DNA from: Roseateles terrae
GTDB lineage: Bacteria; Pseudomonadota; Gammaproteobacteria; Burkholderiales; Burkholderiaceae_C
Direction: 5' to 3'
Assembly: GCF_014192155.1 (NCBI RefSeq)
Contig: NZ_JACHXO010000001.1
Location: 1,080,069 to 1,144,068 of the forward strand
Length of the DNA: 64,000 bases
Part shown: in pieces, positions 27,244 to 36,597 of the stretch
How positions within the stretch are numbered: position 1 is the stretch's first letter
Layout: every line of letters starts with the position of its first letter
The notes under the pieces: model-generated
Database searches by the model: none
The model's input: only the letters and a program-made list of their open reading frames with translations
What the model was told of the DNA's origin: nothing
Program-made: the position numbers and the translations under genes

Positions 27244-28665
27244 ATGACCCATCCCCTGATCGACGCCCTGCGCCCGTTGCTGGGCGATGCCCATGTGCTC
27301 GTGCCCGGCGCCCTGCCGGACACCGAACTCACGCCCTACCAGCAAGACTGGCGCAAGCGCTACAACGGTCGTGCGCTGGCCGTGGTGCGACCCGGGACGA
27401 CCGGCGAGGTGGCCGCCGTGGTGAAGCTGGCGCGGGCGCACGGGGTGTCGGTCGTGCCTCAGGGCGGCAATACGGGCTTGGTCGGCGGCGGCGTGCCGGA
27501 TGACTCCGGGACGCAATTGCTGCTGAGCCTGCGGCGGATGCAAAAGGTGCGGCACCTGGACGCGGCCAACCTGACCCTGACCGTCGAGGCCGGCTGCGTG
27601 TTGCAGCAGGTGCAGGACACCGCGCGCCAGGCCGGATTGCTGTTCCCCCTGAGCCTGGCGGCGGAAGGCAGTTGCACCATCGGCGGCAATCTCTCCACCA
27701 ATGCGGGCGGCACCCAGGTGCTGCGCTACGGCAATGCCCGCGAGTTGTGCCTGGGGCTGGAGGTGGTGACGGCGGAAGGTGAGATCTGGGATGGGCTGTC
27801 GGGGCTGCGCAAGGACAACACCGGCTATGACCTGCGAGACCTGTTCATTGGCGCCGAAGGCACACTGGGCATCATCACGGCGGCCACGCTGAAGCTGTTC
27901 CCTCAGCCGCGCGCGCGGATGACGGCACTCGCGGCTTGCGCGTCGCTGTCCGCCACGGTGGCCTTGCTGGGCATGGCGCAGTCGCGATGCGGGGCGTCGC
28001 TGACCGGATTCGAAGTGATGAATGCCCAGTCGCTGGCGTTGGTGGCCAAGCATTTCCCGCAACTGGCGCAGCCGCTGGGCGCGCGTCCGTGGACGGTGCT
28101 GTTGGAGCTCTCCGACAACGAAGGCGAATCGCATGCTCGGGAGCAATTCGAGGGCGTCCTCTCCCAAGCGCTGGAAGACGGCGTGATCGACGATGCAGCG
28201 GTCGCGGAGAGCCTCTCCCAAAGTCAGGCGATGTGGCATCTGCGTGAATCGATTCCGCTGGCGCAGAGTGAGGAAGGGCTCAACATCAAACACGACATCG
28301 CACTGCCGGTGTCACGGATTCCGGACTTCGTGGCGGCGTGTGATGGACTGTTGGCCGAGCGGTTTCCCGGATCACGGCTGGTGAACTTTGGGCACCTGGG
28401 CGATGGCAACCTGCACTACAACGTGCAGTCGCCGGCGGGTGTCTCGGCGGCGGAGTTCCTGAAGACCCATGAAGCGGCGGTGAATGCCGTGGTGTATGAC
28501 CAGGTGATGGCCCACGGCGGCTCGATCTCGGCCGAACACGGCATTGGTCAGCTCAAGCGGGAGGAACTGGCACAGCGCAAGAGCCCGGTGGCCCTGGCGC
28601 TGATGCGGCAGATCAAGCAGGCGCTGGATCCGAGGGGGTTGCTGAATCCGAATCGGGTGGTGTGA
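27244..28665 (+). CDS. FAD-binding oxidase/dehydrogenase, D-2-hydroxyacid (GlcD/D2HGDH) type
   Basis: 473 residues from the ATG at 27244, preceded by AAGGA. The N-terminal FAD domain (about 40-220) shows PQGGNTGLVGGGVPDD and GSCTIGGNLSTNAGGTQVLR. The C-terminal oxidase domain carries NFGHLGDGNLHYNVQSP and AEHGIGQLKREELAQ. This matches the D-lactate/D-2-hydroxyglutarate dehydrogenase branch that passes electrons to a flavoprotein or quinone; the exact 2-hydroxyacid is not certain. Its 3' end overlaps the convergent patatin gene by 53 bases. Confidence 0.93.
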   Translation: MTHPLIDALRPLLGDAHVLVPGALPDTELTPYQQDWRKRYNGRALAVVRPGTTGEVAAVVKLARAHGVSVVPQGGNTGLVGGGVPDDSGTQLLLSLRRMQKVRHLDAANLTLTVEAGCVLQQVQDTARQAGLLFPLSLAAEGSCTIGGNLSTNAGGTQVLRYGNARELCLGLEVVTAEGEIWDGLSGLRKDNTGYDLRDLFIGAEGTLGIITAATLKLFPQPRARMTALAACASLSATVALLGMAQSRCGASLTGFEVMNAQSLALVAKHFPQLAQPLGARPWTVLLELSDNEGESHAREQFEGVLSQALEDGVIDDAAVAESLSQSQAMWHLRESIPLAQSEEGLNIKHDIALPVSRIPDFVAACDGLLAERFPGSRLVNFGHLGDGNLHYNVQSPAGVSAAEFLKTHEAAVNAVVYDQVMAHGGSISAEHGIGQLKREELAQRKSPVALALMRQIKQALDPRGLLNPNRVV

Positions 28666-29941
28666 ACCCGGCAGCCGTCAGCGGTGAAGTTCGAGGCGAA
28701 ATCCGAGACGCAATCAGCGGTGAATGGCGACCGGGGCGTCGCGACGGGTCCGGCGCGCTCGTTGCGACGTCTTGCTGTCGCGACTGGCGGTATATCGCAT
28801 AGCCCTCACCCGTCTCCGTTCGCTGTCCGCGCTCCCGCATTCGCAAGAGCTGCTCCATGTCTTGCGCCCCCGCCTCCCAGCGCTCCCGGAGTGATCGCCC
28901 GGAAAAGTCCAGGGCCTTCAGACCGGTCGCCGCAGACGGCGCTCGGTAATTTGCCAGCAGCAACTCAAGATGCTCGTCGTCGGACCGGCGCGGCGCCGCA
29001 TCGCGCGGCCCCTTCCCGTCGGTGGCCCGGCCTGTCGCCGGACGTGGCTGGCGGTCATTCAGCTGCGCCCTGAGTCGCTGCTCCCGTCGCAGCGCCTCCA
29101 GCGTGCGCTCGGTCTGGGCGCTGAATGCCAGGTCCTGCGCCCGTTGGGCACTCTCGTCCAACGTCGTGGGCGTAACACCGCCCAGGCAGAAGGGGTCCAC
29201 TGCATAGACGGTTCGGCGACCGGAGGCTTCAAACAGTGCAAGGTCCAGCGGCACATTCGCGACCAATCCGGCATCCACCAGTGACCGTTGTCCGAGACGG
29301 ACGGGCGGAAACGCCGGCGGCAGACTGGCGGCCGCGACCAGATGTTCCGGCGTGATGCGGTCCCTGCGACTGTCAAACCGCACCGTCTCGCCGGTCTCGA
29401 CGTCGACGGCATCGATCACCAATCGGGGGCCCTCGCGATGGAGCCATTCGAAGTCGATGAATGCGGGCAGTGTCTTCAGCAGTGGATGTGGATCGAACAT
29501 GCCGGGGTCGGGCGGCATGAACGGCAACAGCGAGAGCACGCCAGGCCACCGGGGACGGAAGAAGCCCGGGCGCCCCGTGATCAGGCTGGACATCGCATGC
29601 AGGGCGTTGCTGCCAGCTCTCCACGCTGCCGGGGTTCCTGCATGCCAGGCCGAAAGGGCTGGGAGGGACGAGGCGCTGTCCGCCCCGGTGGCCGACAAGG
29701 CCATACCGGTCATGGGCAGGTCACCGGACTGCGCGGCATGCCAGTACTGCTGCAGCCGGGGCACTCGATCCTCGGGCCGGTTGCCCGCCACGATGGCGGC
29801 CACCGTCGCGCCGACCGATACACCGCACAACACATCCGGTGCAATGCCGCGCTCCAGCAAGGTCGCGGCGGCGCCTGCGCCATACGCGCCTAACGCGCTG
29901 CCACCGCCCAGGCAGAAGTACACCTGTGCGTCCGCACTCAT
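28613..29941 (-). CDS. Patatin-like phospholipase family protein
   Basis: 442 residues from the ATG at 29941 (MSADAQVYFCLGGGSALGAY), preceded by GAGGGG. Catalytic elements are the oxyanion loop GGGSALG (12-18), the elbow GVSVG with Ser42 and the Asp in VDAGLVANVP (DAG at 223-225). The last ~130 residues are Arg/Asp/Ser-rich and unlike the catalytic domain. The start overlaps the stop of a 34-codon ORF (ATGA), implying translational coupling. The tail is encoded opposite the end of the FAD-oxidase gene. Confidence 0.9.
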   Translation of the reverse strand: MSADAQVYFCLGGGSALGAYGAGAAATLLERGIAPDVLCGVSVGATVAAIVAGNRPEDRVPRLQQYWHAAQSGDLPMTGMALSATGADSASSLPALSAWHAGTPAAWRAGSNALHAMSSLITGRPGFFRPRWPGVLSLLPFMPPDPGMFDPHPLLKTLPAFIDFEWLHREGPRLVIDAVDVETGETVRFDSRRDRITPEHLVAAASLPPAFPPVRLGQRSLVDAGLVANVPLDLALFEASGRRTVYAVDPFCLGGVTPTTLDESAQRAQDLAFSAQTERTLEALRREQRLRAQLNDRQPRPATGRATDGKGPRDAAPRRSDDEHLELLLANYRAPSAATGLKALDFSGRSLRERWEAGAQDMEQLLRMRERGQRTETGEGYAIYRQSRQQDVATSAPDPSRRPGRHSPLIASRISPRTSPLTAAGFTPPDSDSATPSDPAPA

Positions 29942-30042
29942 GCTGCACCCCTCAGGTGCACCGCAATGCCGGCACTCGCGGGGCTCGCGGGGGAGGCGGG
30001 GGACGTGCGGAGACGTCGTCGAGGACGAACCAATGCGTTCAT
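29938..30042 (-). CDS. 34-residue leader ORF coupled to the patatin gene
   Basis: Starting at 30042, MNALVRPRRRLRTSPASP is followed by three Ser-Pro-Ala repeats and ends with GAA at a TGA that overlaps the patatin ATG (ATGA). A strong AGGAGA site sits eight bases before the ATG, better than that of most genes here. The peptide is Arg-rich, without a hydrophobic core or a recognisable family. It may serve to load ribosomes onto the patatin message, or be a real small protein. The remaining 205 bases up to 30247 are the divergent promoter region, with no other gene seen. Confidence 0.5.
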   Translation of the reverse strand: MNALVRPRRRLRTSPASPASPASAGIAVHLRGAA

Positions 30043-30247
30043 GGCGATTCTCCTGGCGACCATGTCCGGACCCGGAGCCGCGCAAGGCCAGAACCGGCAG
30101 GACAGGACAGCGTCTGAGTGGAAGGAAGGCATGGGCTGGCCAGCACATGGCGCGCCTGAGCGCATCCGGCCGTGGCACAGGCAATGATGGGCGACTTCGC
30201 TCGGGAATCGGGCTTGCCGCGACCGCCCATTCCCTTCTGGAGATCGC

Positions 30248-31024
30248 ATGCGCTTCCGGACACCTGCCGTTCTGTCGTTCCCGTGGATCCTGCTCGGCGT
30301 CGCCACACTCTCAGCGTGCGGAGACCGGGGAAGCCCGTCGCAGGTTGAATCTCCAGGCCAGCCGGCCAGCGCCTCCACACGGGTGCTGGAGGCAGGTGCA
30401 GTTGTCCTGCAGGACAAGCCGCCCATCGATGCCCTGAATGTCTATCTGGACGGCTTTCACTTCTACAACGGCCGTCCGAGAGAGCAGATGGAGGCGCATC
30501 ACTTCTGTTCAGTGCTCAATGCCGATGTCATTCAATGCGTCATCTATGACGGCAGCCGCAAGGACGCCAAACTGATGGGCGTCGAATACGTCATCAGTGC
30601 TGCACTCTTTGCCGGCTTGCCGCCCAGCGAAAAACCGCTGTGGCACAGCCATGTTCACGAAGTGAAATCCGGACAACTGGTGGCCCCGGGCATCCCGGCT
30701 GCGGCCGAGGTCCAGCTGATGAAGCAGCTGGTGGGGACCTACGGGAAGACCTGGCACACCTGGCACACGGATCGCGAGAAGTCGCTGCCGCTGGGCATGC
30801 CGCAATTGATGATGGGCTTCACGGCCGACGGTCAGGTGGATGCCGCGCTGGTGGAGCAGCGTGACCAGCGTCTGCAGATCCGCAGCGCCAAGAAGCGGGA
30901 GGAACGGGACGGCATTGCGGCGCCGCCCATCGATCCCGGGGCGGATGCGTGGCAGCGCGGCCAGGTGATTCAGCTGCCGGACGGCGGCGGCATGTCGCAT
31001 GGGGCTTCAGGGGCTGGGCACTGA
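30248..31024 (+). CDS. DUF1264 (OBAP-like) lipoprotein
   Basis: 258 residues. A lipoprotein signal ends in LSAC with Cys24, so it is probably anchored in a membrane facing the periplasm. The core matches DUF1264, the family of plant oil-body-associated proteins: NVYLDGFHFYNGRPREQMEA, HHFCSVLNADVIQCVIYDG, KPLWHSHVHEVKSGQLVAPG and YGKTWHTWHTDR with its many His residues. The biochemical role is unknown. It is transcribed away from the patatin gene, and a lipid-related theme with it is only suggestive. Confidence 0.88.
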   Translation: MRFRTPAVLSFPWILLGVATLSACGDRGSPSQVESPGQPASASTRVLEAGAVVLQDKPPIDALNVYLDGFHFYNGRPREQMEAHHFCSVLNADVIQCVIYDGSRKDAKLMGVEYVISAALFAGLPPSEKPLWHSHVHEVKSGQLVAPGIPAAAEVQLMKQLVGTYGKTWHTWHTDREKSLPLGMPQLMMGFTADGQVDAALVEQRDQRLQIRSAKKREERDGIAAPPIDPGADAWQRGQVIQLPDGGGMSHGASGAGH

Positions 31025-31241
31025 ATGTGGGGGCAACGCTAGCCCACTCACTCAGGGCTGGTACGCCGAGGGTTGCGCGCATGCAGAGACGGGCCGTGTC
31101 GTCGCCCGAGTGATGGAGACCGGTCAGCCAGCCGGCAAGACTAAGATATGGGTTTACTGACTGATCGCCTTGCTGGCTCGTCCAAGAAGCAGTCCTTTGA
31201 TGGGCCAAGCGGGACGCCCTCACAACTCCTCGACTCAACGC

Positions 31242-31499
31242 ATGACTGATATTCGCGTTGGCGACCGCGTCCGACTGCTGGGTCTTCCGGATTGGCTGAT
31301 CCATGACCTGCCCGTCACGGAGCAGCAAGAGATGCTCAGCTTTGTCGGTCACTGTGCTGTTGTCACCGAAGTGGACTGCCATCAGAACTTCTGGCTTGGC
31401 TTTGGCACCCTGGCTGAGACCGGCAGCGACGCCTTCTACAGCGGGCATTCCTTTGGCGTGCCTCACGAGTTCATCGAGCACGTCCCTTCGGGCGACTGA
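31242..31499 (+). CDS. Small hypothetical protein, SH3-barrel-like
   Basis: 85 residues from the ATG at 31242 (MTDIRVGDRVRLLGLPDWL). The opening resembles a KOW/SH3-type beta strand, and GHCAVVTEVDCHQNFWLGFG continues a strand-rich pattern. No known family function was recognised. Its 3' end overlaps the opposite-strand pentapeptide-repeat ORF by 37 bases. The 217 bases between the DUF1264 gene and this start show no gene. Confidence 0.65.
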   Translation: MTDIRVGDRVRLLGLPDWLIHDLPVTEQQEMLSFVGHCAVVTEVDCHQNFWLGFGTLAETGSDAFYSGHSFGVPHEFIEHVPSGD

Positions 31500-31864
31500 C
31501 ACCCACGCAACCGCGACGAACCGTCCCAGAGCGGCCTGTTGCGCAAATCGATTCCACGGACCGTTTCAGGGCGATCGAGAACTGCGGCTGACCTGCTGAA
31601 TCGGCACCTGACGAATACACACCCCGAGAAGGCTGATCCACGGAAGAGGCAGTCGGTGAATTGCACATCCACAAACTTCGTTGTGTTGAACAGTCCCCAA
31701 TACCAGGAGGAGTTCTCGATGCGGCAGTCGCTCAAGATGCCTTCAAAGGCAGCACCCTCAATCTCCAGATGGGAGAAGGTGCAACATTGAAAAACATCCT
31801 GCGCCCAACCTCTTGGAAGATCGGACCGGCCGGCGAAATCGGCACCCTCATGCAGTGCAGCCAT
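31463..31864 (-). CDS. Pentapeptide-repeat-like protein, C-terminus possibly frameshifted
   Basis: 133 residues from the ATG at 31864, which has GGAG upstream. Residues ~25-95 contain alternating F/C repeats of pentapeptide type (CTFSHLEIEGAAFEG, TKFVDVQFTDCLFRGSAFSG, CVFVRCRF). After RCRFSRS the repeat pattern stops and the tail (AVLDRPETVRGIDLRNRP) is unlike the family, which suggests a frameshift or a degraded end. It lies 29 bases downstream of the RND pump gene on the same strand. Function unknown. Confidence 0.6.
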   Translation of the reverse strand: MAALHEGADFAGRSDLPRGWAQDVFQCCTFSHLEIEGAAFEGILSDCRIENSSWYWGLFNTTKFVDVQFTDCLFRGSAFSGCVFVRCRFSRSAAVLDRPETVRGIDLRNRPLWDGSSRLRGCQSPEGTCSMNS

Positions 31865-31893
31865 GGCTCCACGCCTTCAGCGAAAAAGCGCCA

Positions 31894-34800
31894 TCAATCG
31901 TCCCCCAACCCCGGCTGCTCTCGCAGCGCAGCGGTCGCGGTGGGCTGCACCGGCGCCTTCGGCTTGCGCTTGCTCAGCGCCGCCTCCACCACCCACCAGA
32001 CAAACAGCAGTCCGGTGATCAGCGCCAGGAACACCAGCACCGTCTGCACCGCATTGAGGGCCCAGGCCACCGGCGCCTTGCCCCGTTCGCTCCAGCGCGC
32101 CGTGCGGGCTTTCTGCCGATCAAAGAACAGTTCAATGCTGTCGTAGAAGCACGGCACCATCAGCAGCGTCAACACCGTGGAGGTGATCGTCCCGCCGATG
32201 ATGGCCACCGCCATCGGCCGATAGAACTCACCGCCCTCCCCGACGCCAATGGCCACCGGCAACATGCCGGCGATCAGGGCGAAGGTCGTCATCAGAATCG
32301 GGCGGAAGCGCTTGCGACCCGCATGCATCAGCGCCTCTTCACGCGGCACGCCTTCCGATTCTTCATGGCGCGCAGCATCCAGCAGCAGGATCGCATTCTT
32401 GGCCACCAGCCCCGCCAGCATGATCACGCCGATCAGGCTCATCAGGTTCAGCCCGCCATTGCTCACCAGCAGCGCCACCACCACGCCAATGAGGGACAGC
32501 GGCAAGGACAACATCACCCCGGCCGGCGCGGTAAAGCTGCCGAACTGCATCACCAGGATCAGATACATCAGCCCGATGCCCGAACCCAGCGCGACGATCA
32601 TCGCGCCAAACACTTCCTGCTGGCTCTTGGCGTCCCCGGCCAGGGCGATGCCGTAGCCCGGAGGGAAATTGATTGACTGGGCCAGTGCCTTCGCATCCGC
32701 CGTCACCTCGCCGGACGATCGCCCGTGCGCATTCGCAGACACCGCAATCATCCGCTTGCCGTCCGCGTGCTGGATCTTGGCGGGGCCCTTGCCCATCGTC
32801 ACCGTCGCGATCTGCTCCAGCGGCACCATCACGCCGGTACCCGTGACCGAAATCGGCAGCCGCTCGATGTTGGACGCATCCACACGGTCCTGCGGCGCCA
32901 GCCGCACCGCCACATCGCGCGTTTCACCGCTCGGGTCGACCCAGTCGCCGACTTCCACGCCGGCAAAGGCCACCCGCAGCGCATTGGCTGCGTCCCCCAC
33001 CGAAATGCCCAGCGAGTTGGCCAGCCCACGATTCAGCTCGATCTGCAATTCATCCTGCGGATCCTGTTCCGACAAGCCCACATCCACTGCGCCCGGCACC
33101 TTGCGCAGTTTCTCCATGAACTCAGTCGTCAGCTCCATCAGCTTGCGTGAATCGGTACCCGAGAAGCGAATCTGCACCGGCTTCTGCGCGCCATTGTTCA
33201 AATCGTCCAGCACGGTGTATTCCGCGCCGACCAGACGAGACACCCGCGTGCGCAGGTCCGCCGCAATCTCCGCCGCACTGCGCTTGCGCTGCGTGCTCTT
33301 GCCCAGGTCCACATAGATGCGGCCGCCGCTGACGTTGACCGTCTCATTGGTCGCTTTGGTTTCCGGAATCTCGCGGGCCAGCGCCGCCGCGGCGCCCACC
33401 TTCAGCCGCGAATATTCCAGGCTGGAACTCGCAGGCGTGCGCACATCCACCGCGATGTTGCCCGAGTCCGTCTTCGGCAGGAAACTGCTGCCCCCGAACT
33501 TGGACTGCAACACGATGGCCAGGATGAAACTCAGCACCGCAAAGAAGGCCATCCAGCGGCGGTGATGGAGTGCCCAGGCGATGACTCGGCCATACCGGTC
33601 CGCCTGATGGTCGAACCAGTGGTTGAAGCGTTCCAGCAGGCGCGAAATGCCCGTCTTCTTCTGCTCGTGATACCCGGGTGGGTCGCCCCAATAGGCCGAC
33701 AGCATCGGGTCAAGGGTGAAGGAGATGAAGAGCGACACCAGCACCGACGCCACCACGGTCAGGCCGAACGGCCGGAACCATTCGCCGGACACGCCCGGCA
33801 TGAAGGCCACCGGCACAAACACCGCCACGATGGAGAAGGTGGTGGCGGCCACGGCCAGTCCGATCTCGGCCGTACCCTTGAGCGCCGCCGTGCGGCGATC
33901 CGCCCCCCGTTCCATGTGCCGGACGATGTTCTCACGCACCACGATGGCATCGTCGATCAGCACCCCGATAGCGAGCGACAGACCGAGCAGGCTCATGAAG
34001 TTCAGGGTGAAGCCGCACAGCCACACGGCGATGAAGGCCGCCACCACCGACGTCGGCAGCGACAGCGCCGTGATCAGGGTGGAGCGCCAGGAGTTCAGGA
34101 ACACGTACACCACGAAGACGGTCAGCCCGGCGCCGAAGACCAGCGCATGAATGACGTTGTTCAGGCTGTCCTGCGCATCCTTGCCACCGTCCTGCGTCAC
34201 CTCCAGCTTGGTGCCCGGCTTGAGCGTCTTGTTGATCTCGTCGACCAGCTGCCGGGTTTCATTGGCTACCGAGACGGTGGATGCATCCCGCGAGCGGGTG
34301 ACCGCCAGACCGACGTTGGGATTGCCGTTGCGCACCGACAGACCGGTCTGCTCGGCGAAACCGTCCTGCACCGTGGCCACCTGACCCAGCCGCACCAGCT
34401 CATTGCCGGAGCGCTTGACCACGATCTGGGTGAAGTCCTCCGGCGATTCGAGCCGTCCCAGCAGCCGGATGCTCTGGTCTTCCATGGTGCCGCGCACCTT
34501 GCCCACCGGCGCCGTCGTGTTCTGCATGCGCAGGGCCTGCACCACTTCGGTCACCGAGACATTGAACTCCCGCAGTTTCTGCGCATTCAGCAGCACCGAC
34601 AGCTCGCGCTTGAGCGCGCCGTTGACGGTGACGGTGGCCACACCGGACAGGGCCCGGAACCGGTCTGCCAGTTGGTCCTCCGCCAGGCGGGAAATCTCCG
34701 CATGGCTTTCGGCGCTGGACGACAGCGCCAGCTGCATCACCGGCTCGGAGGACGGGTCATAGCGCTGCAGCACCGGCTCGCGCATTTCCGTCGGCAGCTT

Positions 34801-35151
34801 GTGACGAACCGCGCCAATGGCATTGCGGATCTCATCGGCCGCCTCGGCCATGTTCTTGTTGAACTCGTAGATGAGGATGAACTGGGCCGTGCCTTCATTG
34901 GCGGTGGCCCGCACCTCGGTCACGCCCGGGATGCTCTGCATCGATTTCTCGATGCGGTTGATCACCTCGCGCTCCACCGTCTCCGGAGACGCACCCGGAT
35001 AGGTGATGGCGACCACCATCACCGGTTCCTGGACGTCCGGAATCTGGTTGACCCGCAACTTGGACAAGGCCAGCAGCCCCATGCACATCAGCATGATGAT
35101 CACCACGATCATGGCGACCGGCTTCTTGACCGAGAAATTGGAAAGGAACAT
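31894..35151 (-). CDS. RND efflux transporter, inner-membrane pump (second system)
   Basis: A 1085-residue AcrB/HAE1-type pump. It opens with NFSVKKPVAMIVVIIMLMCM and YPGASPETVEREVINRIEKS. The proton-relay aspartates are in GVLIDDAIVVRENIVRHMERG and the second repeat has GLVAKNAILLLDAARHEES. The C-terminus after the last helix is Lys/Arg/Pro-rich. It follows its adaptor gene by 17 bases. It is clearly related to, but distinct from, the pump at 10962-14228. Confidence 0.96.
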   Translation of the reverse strand: MFLSNFSVKKPVAMIVVIIMLMCMGLLALSKLRVNQIPDVQEPVMVVAITYPGASPETVEREVINRIEKSMQSIPGVTEVRATANEGTAQFILIYEFNKNMAEAADEIRNAIGAVRHKLPTEMREPVLQRYDPSSEPVMQLALSSSAESHAEISRLAEDQLADRFRALSGVATVTVNGALKRELSVLLNAQKLREFNVSVTEVVQALRMQNTTAPVGKVRGTMEDQSIRLLGRLESPEDFTQIVVKRSGNELVRLGQVATVQDGFAEQTGLSVRNGNPNVGLAVTRSRDASTVSVANETRQLVDEINKTLKPGTKLEVTQDGGKDAQDSLNNVIHALVFGAGLTVFVVYVFLNSWRSTLITALSLPTSVVAAFIAVWLCGFTLNFMSLLGLSLAIGVLIDDAIVVRENIVRHMERGADRRTAALKGTAEIGLAVAATTFSIVAVFVPVAFMPGVSGEWFRPFGLTVVASVLVSLFISFTLDPMLSAYWGDPPGYHEQKKTGISRLLERFNHWFDHQADRYGRVIAWALHHRRWMAFFAVLSFILAIVLQSKFGGSSFLPKTDSGNIAVDVRTPASSSLEYSRLKVGAAAALAREIPETKATNETVNVSGGRIYVDLGKSTQRKRSAAEIAADLRTRVSRLVGAEYTVLDDLNNGAQKPVQIRFSGTDSRKLMELTTEFMEKLRKVPGAVDVGLSEQDPQDELQIELNRGLANSLGISVGDAANALRVAFAGVEVGDWVDPSGETRDVAVRLAPQDRVDASNIERLPISVTGTGVMVPLEQIATVTMGKGPAKIQHADGKRMIAVSANAHGRSSGEVTADAKALAQSINFPPGYGIALAGDAKSQQEVFGAMIVALGSGIGLMYLILVMQFGSFTAPAGVMLSLPLSLIGVVVALLVSNGGLNLMSLIGVIMLAGLVAKNAILLLDAARHEESEGVPREEALMHAGRKRFRPILMTTFALIAGMLPVAIGVGEGGEFYRPMAVAIIGGTITSTVLTLLMVPCFYDSIELFFDRQKARTARWSERGKAPVAWALNAVQTVLVFLALITGLLFVWWVVEAALSKRKPKAPVQPTATAALREQPGLGDD

Positions 35152-35168
35152 GGTCGTCTCCGTGCGGA

Positions 35169-36389
35169 TCAGGCGGCCCGCGAACGCAGCAGGGGCTCAC
35201 AGCCCTGCGCGGAGGAGGTCATGGTGGACGGCTTGGGGGCCGAGGGCGCGGCAGGCGGTGGCAAGGCCTTGGTGAAGGTGACCGCCTGGCCATCCTGCAA
35301 CGTGATGTTGGGATGGCGCAGCAGCCGGTCGCCGCTCTTGAGGCCCCCGGCCACCACATACAGGCCCTGCCGCTCGTCGCGGGCGCCGAGCTTCACTTCC
35401 ACCTTGTGCAGCTTGGCTCCGTCGATGCGCCAGACGTAACTGCGGTCGCCCTCACGCACCAGCGCGTTGTCGGCCACCATCAGCGCGGAGACGCTGGTGG
35501 CCTGCACCCGGCCTTCGGCATACAGACCCGCCACGCCGGGCTGCTGCGCGCCGCTGAAGTCCACCAGCACTTCCACCTGGCGGGTGTTGGTGTTGGCCGC
35601 CTGCGCAATGCGGCGGATCTTGCCCTGGAAGTCCACCTGCGGATACCCGTTGACCTTGAAGTAGACCACCTGGCCCAGCTTGAGTTCGGCCATGCGGTCC
35701 GCCGACACCAGCCCTTCGAAGCGCATGCTGGCGGGGTCCATGACCTTGATCAGTTCCTTGCCCAGTTGGGCGGAGTCGCCGGGCGACACCTTGCGGTCGC
35801 TCACCACGCCGTCAAACGGCGCGCGGATTTCGGTGCGCTGCTGCTGCTGGCGGGCGGTGGCCTGACGGGCCTTGGCGGCCACCAGGTCACTCTGGGCGTT
35901 GTTGCGGCGAACCTCGGCGTCTTCCATCGCCTGGATGGAGCTCATGCCCTGCGCCTGCAGCGTCTTGAGCCGCTGGTACTGGCGTTCGGCCTGCTCGAAA
36001 CTCTGGCCGGAAGCCCGCACCGCTTCATCGGCGGACTGCACGCTGTCGCGGATGGCGGTGTCGTCCAGGCGGACCAGCAGGTCCCCCCGTTTCACGCTCT
36101 CGCCGTTTTCCTTGTAGACGGCCAACACCACGGCCTGCAGCTCGGCCCGCAGATCCGCACGGCGCTCGGGCTGGATGGAACCGGTGATGACCGGGCCGCT
36201 GGCGTACTGGCTCTCGCCCAGCGTCTGCACGTCTTCCGGCGCGACGATCAGGCTGACAGCACCAGCCTCGGCCACGGCCTTGGCGTCCTTCTTCGCGTCC
36301 CCGCCCGCCTTGGCATCGGGACGGCTGCAGGCAGTGAGGACGGCCAGCGAGGCCAGGGCAATCAGCGACAGGCGCGACAGAGGCGGCAT
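35169..36389 (-). CDS. RND efflux periplasmic adaptor subunit, lipoprotein (second system)
   Basis: 406 residues. The N-terminus MPPLSRLSLIALASLAVLTACS is a lipoprotein signal with the lipobox Cys in LTAC. The split lipoyl domain is visible as AVVLAVYKENGESVKRGDLL and IRAPFDGVVSDRKVSPGDSA, separated by a coiled-coil hairpin rich in Gln/Ala/Arg. Beta-barrel and membrane-proximal domains follow. It is the first gene of the adaptor-pump pair; the 208 bases upstream (36390-36597) hold no gene and presumably the promoter. Confidence 0.94.
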   Translation of the reverse strand: MPPLSRLSLIALASLAVLTACSRPDAKAGGDAKKDAKAVAEAGAVSLIVAPEDVQTLGESQYASGPVITGSIQPERRADLRAELQAVVLAVYKENGESVKRGDLLVRLDDTAIRDSVQSADEAVRASGQSFEQAERQYQRLKTLQAQGMSSIQAMEDAEVRRNNAQSDLVAAKARQATARQQQQRTEIRAPFDGVVSDRKVSPGDSAQLGKELIKVMDPASMRFEGLVSADRMAELKLGQVVYFKVNGYPQVDFQGKIRRIAQAANTNTRQVEVLVDFSGAQQPGVAGLYAEGRVQATSVSALMVADNALVREGDRSYVWRIDGAKLHKVEVKLGARDERQGLYVVAGGLKSGDRLLRHPNITLQDGQAVTFTKALPPPAAPSAPKPSTMTSSAQGCEPLLRSRAA

Positions 36390-36597
36390 GAATCGAGCTC
36401 CGAAGAATCAGGCGGGTGAACAGACAGTCTGAGGTGTTCGCACGCCTGCGCGCACGCCTGGAACTACAGCGTGCACACGTCGGTCTTGGAGGTCGGCGTG
36501 GAGCCAGACCCATGCCGGGTTCGTGCGAAAAGCGCGCTAGCTTAACGCCTAAGCCGACCCGTGATGATGGTCACACCCGCCAGGGGGTGCCGTTCGC

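Noticed and set aside
29942-30184. Upstream extension of the patatin frame by 81 codons
   Set aside because: It lacks family sequence, and the ATG at 29941 has a ribosome site and directly precedes the conserved QVYFCLGGGSALG.
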